Under the pieces are notes generated by a model. It was not told the DNA's origin. It made no database searches and saw only the letters and a program-made list of their open reading frames with translations. From assembly GCA_051867975.1 (NCBI GenBank), contig JBJDZM010000070.1, positions 1 through 9,068 of the forward strand: DNA of 9,068 nucleotides. Direction: 5' to 3'. Every line of letters starts with the position of its first letter. The first letter of the stretch is position 1. Shown here piece after piece: positions 1-4,920 of this stretch. This stretch comes from SVTX01 sp051867975 (GTDB lineage Bacteria; Bacillota; Clostridia; Oscillospirales; CAG-272). The position numbers and the translations under genes are program-made.

Positions 1-23
1 TTATTGTTTTTTTTCGCTATATC

Positions 24-40
24 TGTTGGTTACCCCAACA
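24..40. repeat. Short inverted repeat TGTTGG-5-CCAACA (possible operator or weak terminator stem)
   Basis: The perfect 6-bp arms TGTTGG (24-29) and CCAACA (35-40) flank a 5-nt spacer. On the + strand the right arm is followed by TTTATTATAG, so it could be a weak terminator stem for a gene left of the window. It could also be an operator for a gene reading leftwards. It lies about 84 bp upstream of the -35 box at 124, too far for simple repression of that promoter. Function is unknown; only the symmetry is seen. Confidence 0.3.
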
Positions 41-123
41 TTTATTATAGAACCTTTTTTTTGCGGCAACCTCATCTGCGTTTTCCAAAAAGCGCGGAAA
101 TTGCGTAAAAATTTATATAATCA

Positions 124-152
124 TTGACAAAACGGCGGTTATTTGGTATAAT
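124..152 (+). promoter_or_regulatory. Consensus sigma-A promoter with extended -10
   Basis: TTGACA (124-129), a 17-bp spacer (130-146) and TATAAT (147-152) match the housekeeping sigma consensus at all 12 positions and at ideal spacing. TG at 144-145, one base before the -10, adds an extended -10 element. Transcription should start near 158-160, giving a leader of about 36 nt before the ATG at 196. It probably serves the isomerase-like gene, cysS and the GtrA-family gene, since no other promoter is visible before 3049. Confidence 0.88.
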
Positions 153-180
153 TATATATTATAATGGGTAAATGTCGGCA

Positions 181-188
181 GGAAGGAG
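181..188 (+). promoter_or_regulatory. Shine-Dalgarno that fixes the start at 196
   Basis: GGAAGGAG lies 7 nt before the ATG at 196. It would be inside the coding region if translation began at the in-frame ATG at 172, which has no comparable site upstream. It therefore decides for the later start. Confidence 0.85.
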
Positions 189-195
189 AAAAAAG

Positions 196-1059
196 ATGCA
201 AAAAGTGGTGCTTTGCGCTCCGTCGAGGATATATTTTGATCACCCGAAGGGCAGGTTTTCATACACGGCGATGGTTGACTATTTTGGGAGAGTCGGCATC
301 GGGGCGATAGATATGTCGCTTGAAGGTCTTGATTTCTCCGACGGCTCATGGCGCAGTGTGCTGTATGCCGCATCAAGGCGCGCGGAAGAGAAAAAAATCT
401 CCCTGCCGCTCTGCCATCTCTCCTTTTACATGCCCGACCCTAAGGACGGCGCGCTCATGGCAAAATTCGGGGAAGAGCTTATGCACGGCATAGACGCGGC
501 GGCGCTTATGGGAATCGGGCGCGCGGTGACTCACCCTATTGCCTTCTACTCAAAGGATGCAACATACGGAGATTGGGTGCGCGCGAATATGGCGTTCCTG
601 ACTCCTGTCGTTGAGTACGCAAAAGAGAAGGGCGTGCGCATCTGCATCGAAAATATGCCCTCGTACAAGGAAGCTCCCGACAATCATCTGTACGGCTCGT
701 GCGCGCTCAACATCTCGTCGCTCGCGGAAAAGCTCGGATGCGGAATCTGCTGGGACACGGGGCATGCGAACATCTCGGGATACAGGCAATCGGAACAACT
801 TGCCGTTATAGGGGATAGGCTTGATGTCCTTCATATCCACGACAACGACGGGGTGCGTGACTCGCATCTTGTGCCGTTTGACGGAAATATCGATTGGGAT
901 GACGTGGCATCGGGGCTTCGATGTTGCGGCTTTTCGGGAATACTTGACGTTGAGGTCACGGCGTGGGCGCTCGACGGAGACGAGAAAACAAGAAGAGATT
1001 TCGGAAACCTTATACTTAACAGGGCAAGAAGATTTATGTCACTTGCGGATTTGATTTGA
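196..1059 (+). CDS. Sugar phosphate isomerase/epimerase family protein (xylose isomerase-like TIM barrel)
   Basis: A 287-residue protein of the AP_endonuc_2/xylose-isomerase-like TIM-barrel superfamily. Members are cytosolic, metal-dependent enzymes that isomerise or epimerise sugars and related small molecules; endonuclease IV shares the fold. Visible family marks, at the usual strand ends, are IENM (candidate metal ligand Glu152), CWDTGHAN (Asp187, His190), LHIHDNDGVRDSHLVPFDGNIDW (His213, His215, Asp222, His224) and LDVEVT (Glu253). The G-x-IDW stretch is typical of the isomerase rather than the nuclease branch. Length suits a single-domain barrel and there is no signal peptide or membrane segment. 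The start at 196 is chosen because of the SD at 181-188. It is the first gene after the promoter at 124-152, and cysS follows after 22 nt, so the two are probably cotranscribed. The substrate cannot be told from sequence, and the link to cysS is positional only. Confidence 0.85.
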   Translation: MQKVVLCAPSRIYFDHPKGRFSYTAMVDYFGRVGIGAIDMSLEGLDFSDGSWRSVLYAASRRAEEKKISLPLCHLSFYMPDPKDGALMAKFGEELMHGIDAAALMGIGRAVTHPIAFYSKDATYGDWVRANMAFLTPVVEYAKEKGVRICIENMPSYKEAPDNHLYGSCALNISSLAEKLGCGICWDTGHANISGYRQSEQLAVIGDRLDVLHIHDNDGVRDSHLVPFDGNIDWDDVASGLRCCGFSGILDVEVTAWALDGDEKTRRDFGNLILNRARRFMSLADLI

Positions 1060-1081
1060 CAGAAATTTGGAGAAATAGATT

Positions 1082-2527
1082 ATGTTACTTTACAACTCAC
1101 TTACAAGAAAAAGAGAAGAATTTGTCCCGCGAGTCGAGGGCAAGGTCAGCATGTACACCTGCGGACCAACCGTTTATCACTTTGCGCACATAGGTAATCT
1201 GCGCACGTACATCATGGAAGACGTGCTTGAAAAGTACCTTTCGTATTCCGGCTACGACGTCAACCGCGTTATGAACATAACCGACGTGGGACACCTGTCA
1301 AGCGACGGCGACACCGGTGAAGACAAGATGCTCAAGGGCGCTAAGCGCGAACACAAGAGCGTGCTTGAGATCGCAAAATACTACACGGATGCCTTCTTTG
1401 CCGACTGCGCAAAGCTCAACATAAAGATTCCGAACACGGTTCAGCCCGCGACGGGATGTATCGCGGAATTCATTGAGTTGGTTGCGGGCCTTCTCGACAA
1501 GGGATATGCCTATATCGCGGGCGGAAACGTTTACTTTGACACCTCAAAGCTTGAAGAATACTATGTTTTCAACGATTTTAACGAGGAAGACCTTGAGGTC
1601 GGAGTCCGCGAGGGCGTTGAGGGTGACGAAAACAAGAAAAACAAGGCGGATTTCGTGCTTTGGTTTACAAAGTCGAAGTTTGACGACCAGGAGCTTAAAT
1701 GGGACTCTCCGTGGGGCATCGGCTACCCCGGCTGGCACATTGAGTGCTCGGGTATCAGCATGAAATATCTCGGTGAATATCTTGACATTCACTGCGGCGG
1801 TATCGACAATCAGTTCCCCCATCACACAAATGAGATCGCGCAGAGCGAGGCATACCTCGGTCACAAATGGTGCAATTATTGGTTCCACGTTTACCACCTA
1901 AACACAAGTTCGGGCAAGATGAGCAAGTCGAGCGGAGAATTTCTGACCGTTTCCCTGCTTGAGAGCAAGGGATACGATCCGCTCGTTTACAGATATTTTT
2001 GCTTGCAGTCGCATTACCGCAAGTCGCTCGTTTTCTCTTATGAAAACCTTGACAATGCGGCTATTGCGTACAACAAGCTGATTGCAAGACTCGCGCAGCT
2101 TGATCCCGCTGACGGAGAGCTTGACGAGGCGGCGTTTGCCGAGGGCAAGAAGAAATTTACCGATGCGCTTGACAACGACCTTAACACCTCTTTGGCGATA
2201 ACCGCGCTTTACGACGTTTTGAAGCTCAAGACGAACGGCAGAACGAAACTCGCGCTTGTCGACGATTTTGACCGTGTTCTCTCGATAGGACTCTGCGCGG
2301 CTGCCGAAAAGGTCAGAGAAGAGAGAAAGGCGGCAGAGGAAGCATCGACTCCAAAGCACGATATGAGCGATCCCTTTGTAGTCGAGGTGCTTGACCTCAT
2401 TGAGCAGAGAAAGCAGGCGAAGAAGGACAAAAACTTTGCCGAGGCTGACCGCATCCGCGATCTTCTGCTTTCAAAGGGTGTTACTATAAAGGACACGAGA
2501 GAGGGAACCGAATTTAAGATAGGTTGA
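1082..2527 (+). CDS. cysS: Cysteinyl-tRNA synthetase (CysRS)
   Basis: A complete 481-residue class I aminoacyl-tRNA synthetase that activates cysteine with ATP and charges tRNA-Cys in the cytosol. The catalytic Rossmann fold carries the HIGH-type motif as HIGN (residues 36-39, in YHFAHIGNLRTYI) and KMSKS at 279-283. The four zinc ligands that give CysRS its discrimination are in place: Cys27 (TCGPT), Cys222 (HIECSG), His247 and Glu251 (FPHHTNEIAQSE). The spacing from Cys222 to His247 and Glu251 equals that of the E. coli enzyme. The C-terminal third is the helical anticodon-binding part, ending with the family-typical ADRIRDLLLSKGVTIKDTREGTEF. SD TTGGAGA ends 9 nt before the ATG. No T-box or separate promoter is visible in the 22-nt gap upstream, so expression seems to depend on the promoter at 124-152. 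Confidence 0.98.
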   Translation: MLLYNSLTRKREEFVPRVEGKVSMYTCGPTVYHFAHIGNLRTYIMEDVLEKYLSYSGYDVNRVMNITDVGHLSSDGDTGEDKMLKGAKREHKSVLEIAKYYTDAFFADCAKLNIKIPNTVQPATGCIAEFIELVAGLLDKGYAYIAGGNVYFDTSKLEEYYVFNDFNEEDLEVGVREGVEGDENKKNKADFVLWFTKSKFDDQELKWDSPWGIGYPGWHIECSGISMKYLGEYLDIHCGGIDNQFPHHTNEIAQSEAYLGHKWCNYWFHVYHLNTSSGKMSKSSGEFLTVSLLESKGYDPLVYRYFCLQSHYRKSLVFSYENLDNAAIAYNKLIARLAQLDPADGELDEAAFAEGKKKFTDALDNDLNTSLAITALYDVLKLKTNGRTKLALVDDFDRVLSIGLCAAAEKVREERKAAEEASTPKHDMSDPFVVEVLDLIEQRKQAKKDKNFAEADRIRDLLLSKGVTIKDTREGTEFKIG

Positions 2528-2536
2528 GAATAACAG

Positions 2537-3052
2537 ATGTCGAAAATCAAGGAGCTTTGCAAAAAATACAGAGAGATACTTATGTATTGTCTCTTCGGAA
2601 TCATGACAACGGCTGTCAGCTGGATAGTCTATTTTGCCGTGCTTTGGAGCTGGAAGGCGATTTTCTCGCTCCCCGTTGACGACGCGTCGAGCGGAATGTA
2701 TATCGCCGGCTACACAGTGGCGCAGGTCGTGCAGTGGGTGGCGGCAGTACTCTTTGCCTTTTTCACGAACCGCAAATGGGTATTTACAGAGGCGGATAAG
2801 AGCGAATCCGTAGGACTTCAGCTTGTGAAATTCTCGGGCGGACGCCTGGTGACCTTCTTTATTGACTACCTCGTCACGCTTTTTGCAGCGATGGGAGCGG
2901 CGGCAGTCTTGCCGACCTTGACAAGCGTTGCGATATTCGGGCGAGAGTGGAATCTGTGCGAGATAGGCGCAAAAGTGTTGGCGGCGGTGATAGTCATAAT
3001 CTGCAACTATGTTTTCAGCAAAATATTTGTGTTTAAGAATAAAAAATCTTGA
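2537..3052 (+). CDS. GtrA-family small membrane protein
   Basis: A 171-residue integral membrane protein with four predicted helices, roughly residues 15-38, 55-76, 102-125 and 142-164. It has the GtrA/DPMS family pattern: FFTNRKWVF (75-83) after helix 2 and NYVFSKIFVFK (157-167) at the end of helix 4. Family members are thought to help move lipid-linked sugars (undecaprenyl-phosphate glucose and similar) across the membrane, or to partner glycosyltransferases in cell-wall or teichoic acid glycosylation. The helix 2-3 loop includes a charged stretch (EADKSES). The start lies 9 nt after the cysS stop with only a weak SD, so translational coupling to cysS is likely. No glycosyltransferase gene is adjacent here, so its partner is unknown. 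The stop codon sits inside the -35 box of the next promoter. Confidence 0.88.
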   Translation: MSKIKELCKKYREILMYCLFGIMTTAVSWIVYFAVLWSWKAIFSLPVDDASSGMYIAGYTVAQVVQWVAAVLFAFFTNRKWVFTEADKSESVGLQLVKFSGGRLVTFFIDYLVTLFAAMGAAAVLPTLTSVAIFGREWNLCEIGAKVLAAVIVIICNYVFSKIFVFKNKKS

Positions 3053-3077
3053 CAAGCGATTTAAAATATATTAAAAT
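3049..3077 (+). promoter_or_regulatory. Sigma-A promoter of the yicC-remA-rpoZ unit, overlapping the upstream stop codon
   Basis: TTGACA (3049-3054, 6 of 6), a 17-bp spacer and TAAAAT (3072-3077, 5 of 6). The upstream gene's TGA stop (3050-3052) lies within the -35 hexamer. Start of transcription is expected near 3084, giving a leader of about 65 nt before yicC. No terminator precedes it, so read-through from the cysS unit is also possible. Confidence 0.8.
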
Positions 3078-3087
3078 AAATATGTAT

Positions 3088-3131
3088 GGCTTTGTGTGTA
3101 AACGCAGATAAATATTTCAGACGACACAGCC
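3088..3131 (+). promoter_or_regulatory. Possible 5'-leader hairpin of the yicC mRNA
   Basis: GGCT (3088-3091) pairs with AGCC (3128-3131), and after a TT bulge GTGT (3094-3097) pairs with ACAC (3124-3127). The stem begins a few bases after the predicted transcription start and ends 3 nt before the SD AGGGAG (3135-3140). It could protect the 5' end or affect translation. The pairing is seen; its function is a guess. Confidence 0.3.
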
Positions 3132-3148
3132 GATAGGGAGAAAACTTT

Positions 3149-4036
3149 ATGTTTAAAAGCATGACCGCTTTCGGGCGCGAGCGCGCCGATGTGGGCGGTA
3201 AGGATATTACGGTCGAAATAAAGTCGGTAAACAACCGCTATTTTGACTGCTCTGTAAAGCTGCCGCACGTTTATGCGCCGCTTGAGCAGAGAGTAAAGCA
3301 GAGACTTTCCGAGAGGGGAATTTCAAGAGGTAAGGTCGACGTCGGTATCTTCGTTGATTTCAGTGAGGCTACCGACACCGAGATACTTGTAAACAGAGAG
3401 TACGCAGAGAGGTATATTTCCGCTCTCCGCCGTCTCAAAGAAGAATTCGGTCTTCCCGGAGAGATAAGCGTTATGGAAGTGGCGCGCGACCGCGAGGTCT
3501 TCTCGATAAAGAAGCCCGAGGGGGATATTGAGGCTGAATGGGCACAGCTTTGCCCGGTGCTTGACGTTGCAATCGACCGCTTTATCTCGGCGAGAGAAGA
3601 AGAGGGCGAGAGGATCGAAGCCGACCTCAAAGCGAAGATAGAGCATATAAAAGACATAGTTGAGAAGATTGAGGAGCTTTCGGGTGAGGATATCGGCGGC
3701 TACCGCGCAAGGCTTGAAGAAAAGCTCAGAGCGGTGCTGGCGGACAACAATATCACGATGGATGAGAGCCGCATACTCACCGAGTGCGCTATATACGCCG
3801 ACCGCGCGGCGATAGACGAGGAGATAGTCAGGCTTAAGTCTCACTTCTCGGCGTTCTACGGCTATACCGAGAAAAGCGAGCCTGTCGGACGCAGCCTCGA
3901 CTTCCTTATTCAGGAGATGAACAGAGAGACCAATACGATAGGTTCAAAATGCGCAAATTCGAGCATGGCTCACCTTGTGGTCGAGATAAAGACCGAGCTT
4001 GAAAAGGTGAGAGAGCAGATACAGAACATAGAGTAA
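3149..4036 (+). CDS. yicC: YicC/YloC family endoribonuclease
   Basis: A complete 295-residue cytosolic protein of the YicC (E. coli) / YloC (B. subtilis) family, shown in those organisms to be an endoribonuclease involved in RNA turnover. Family signatures are the N-terminal MTAFGR (5-10), VEIKSVNNRYFD (22-33, the conserved K-S-x-N-x-R-x-x-D motif) and the C-terminal block GRSLDFLIQEMNRETNTIGSKCAN (248-271), one of the best conserved stretches of the family. The middle (residues 145-235) is rich in Glu, Lys and Arg and looks helical or coiled-coil, with EEGERIEADL at 151-160. Length is normal. SD AGGGAG (3135-3140) precedes the ATG. It is first in a unit with remA (12 nt downstream) and rpoZ, as in Bacillus and Clostridium. 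Confidence 0.95.
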   Translation: MFKSMTAFGRERADVGGKDITVEIKSVNNRYFDCSVKLPHVYAPLEQRVKQRLSERGISRGKVDVGIFVDFSEATDTEILVNREYAERYISALRRLKEEFGLPGEISVMEVARDREVFSIKKPEGDIEAEWAQLCPVLDVAIDRFISAREEEGERIEADLKAKIEHIKDIVEKIEELSGEDIGGYRARLEEKLRAVLADNNITMDESRILTECAIYADRAAIDEEIVRLKSHFSAFYGYTEKSEPVGRSLDFLIQEMNRETNTIGSKCANSSMAHLVVEIKTELEKVREQIQNIE

Positions 4037-4048
4037 GCAGAGGCGGAT

Positions 4049-4312
4049 ATGAAATTTATTAATGTTGGATACGGAAACATGGTTGCCGTTGAAAGAATAA
4101 TCACGCTTACAAGTCCGGAGTCGGCTCCTATAAAGAGAATGATTCAGGATGCAAAGGATTCGGGACGTATTATAGACGTTTCGTGCGGAAGAAAGACGAG
4201 AGCGGTCATTATAACCGACTCCGACCACGTGATACTGTCGGCGCTTCAAGCCGAGACCATAGCAAACAGACTTGAAGAGGGCGCGGAGCCTGACGGCGAA
4301 GAGACGCTTTAA
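4049..4312 (+). CDS. remA: RemA family DNA-binding regulator (DUF370)
   Basis: An 87-residue protein closely resembling B. subtilis RemA (89 residues) over almost its whole length: KFINVGYGNMV (2-12), RIITLTSPESAPIKR (16-30) and the basic segment GRKTRAVIITDSDHVILSA (47-65). B. subtilis RemA forms rings that wrap DNA and activates biofilm matrix and osmoprotection genes; basic residues of its GRRTRAV segment bind DNA, and here the second Arg is Lys (GRKTRAV). The C terminus is acidic and family-variable. SD AGAGG (4039-4043) lies in the 12-nt gap after yicC, so the two are probably translated from one mRNA. In B. subtilis gmk follows directly; here rpoZ does. The target genes are unknown in this organism. 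Confidence 0.95.
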   Translation: MKFINVGYGNMVAVERIITLTSPESAPIKRMIQDAKDSGRIIDVSCGRKTRAVIITDSDHVILSALQAETIANRLEEGAEPDGEETL

Positions 4313-4360
4313 GTCACAAAAAAGTTAATATTTGTTTTTAGATACACAGGAGGAAAAACA

Positions 4361-4759
4361 ATGCTTTACCCAACGATCGGAGAACTTACAAAGGGAGAAT
4401 TCAACAGATACGAGCTGTCCTTGGCAACCGCAAGATGCGCGCGTCTCGTTACGGACGAGTACGTAAAACAGCGCGAAGATGCTGAGAGAGCGCAGACAGG
4501 CAACAAGGAGACCGATAAGCCGATAAATGCCCTTATCAACAAGGAGCTTCGCGACGAGAAGGCGGTCAAGACCGCAATAAGAAGAATACATGACGGAGAG
4601 TACGTGATAGTGCGCCGTCCCGAAGGGTACTTTGAGGAGCATGAGAACAAAGAGGAAGCCGGTTTTGAGGCTCCCATCGATTTGAAGAAGATCTTGCAGG
4701 AAGTTGACGATGACGAGGCGGATACTGAAGAGCCTGAGACGTCTTCTGAGGAGATCTGA
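4361..4759 (+). CDS. rpoZ: DNA-directed RNA polymerase omega subunit, extended form
   Basis: A 132-residue protein whose parts match omega, the small subunit that chaperones and stabilises beta' in RNA polymerase: the N-terminal MLYPTIGELTK, the core helix NRYELSLATARCARLV (15-30) and KAVKTAIRRIHDGEY (67-81, the omega K-x-V-x-x-A-I-x-x-I-x-x-G motif). Two things are odd. About 30 extra residues (roughly 36-66, KQRED...ELRDE) separate the two conserved helices, and a tail of about 50 mostly acidic residues (from 87 to DDDEADTEEPETSSEEI) follows. Firmicutes omegas are usually about 65-90 residues. A strong AGGAGG lies 7 nt before the ATG. The gene follows remA after 48 nt, where gmk would lie in B. 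subtilis. The identity is supported by both sequence and position (remA upstream, priA downstream). Confidence 0.88.
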   Translation: MLYPTIGELTKGEFNRYELSLATARCARLVTDEYVKQREDAERAQTGNKETDKPINALINKELRDEKAVKTAIRRIHDGEYVIVRRPEGYFEEHENKEEAGFEAPIDLKKILQEVDDDEADTEEPETSSEEI

Positions 4760-4773
4760 GATAAGCTACATTC

Positions 4774-4812
4774 GGCGCGGTCCGCTTTGCGGACGGCGCC
4801 TAAGCGTTTTTT
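4774..4812 (+). terminator. GC-rich hairpin with offset T tract after rpoZ
   Basis: The arms GGCGCGGTCCGC (4774-4785) and GCGGACGGCGCC (4789-4800) form a 12-bp stem with a single G-G mismatch and a TTT loop. Six T residues (4807-4812) follow, but only after TAAGCG, so the tract is 6 nt from the stem; a classical intrinsic terminator has it adjacent. An alternative stem, CGCTT (4784-4788) with AAGCG (4802-4806), would put the T6 directly at its base but must break the large stem. It may be a terminator for the yicC unit, a partial attenuator, or a REP-like hairpin. Confidence 0.5.
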
Positions 4813-4920
4813 GAGCAGTGATTTTATACAAAACATTTGCCTTGAACGAAGACATGGATGTTCTACGTCATAAGGGCGTGTAACAGCAGAATATAAAAAT
4901 TTGCAAAGGGGAGGGATATC
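4813..4920 (+). other. rpoZ-priA gap: possible 21-codon ORF (4818-4883), otherwise no recognised feature
   Basis: No clear promoter is visible for priA in this stretch. A reading frame from GTG 4818 to TAA 4883 would encode 21 residues (VILYKTFALNEDMDVLRHKGV), with an internal ATG at 4854. It has no convincing SD, so it is more likely non-coding or a remnant. The end of the gap carries the strong priA SD GGGGAGG (4908-4914), 6 nt before the ATG. In B. subtilis coaBC occupies this place; nothing resembling it is present. Confidence 0.25.

Noticed and set aside
44..69. Divergent minus-strand promoter (TATAAT at 49-44, TTGCCG at 69-64)
   Set aside because: The spacer is only 14 nt, too short for a normal promoter, and no gene is visible to the left because the window ends.
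1..73. Minus-strand 24-codon reading frame ending at position 1
   Set aside because: It is short, lacks a good SD, and overlaps the inverted repeat and AT-rich sequence; it is most likely chance.
172..195. Upstream in-frame ATG at 172 as start of the isomerase-like gene
   Set aside because: The SD GGAAGGAG (181-188) lies downstream of it and is ideally placed for 196, and the extra eight residues are not family-like.
1..195. T-box or other riboswitch upstream of the cysS unit
   Set aside because: The predicted leader is only about 36 nt, and no T-box (GGTGG-type) motif or terminator/antiterminator pair is present.
4313..4360. Terminator between remA and rpoZ
   Set aside because: There is only a weak A/T pairing (A run against T run) with no GC stem; the genes are probably cotranscribed.
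4821..4897. Separate promoter for priA in the rpoZ-priA gap
   Set aside because: TATACA (4825) and TATAAA (4892) have no -35 at 16-18 bp, and TTGAAC (4842) has no -10 at the right distance.
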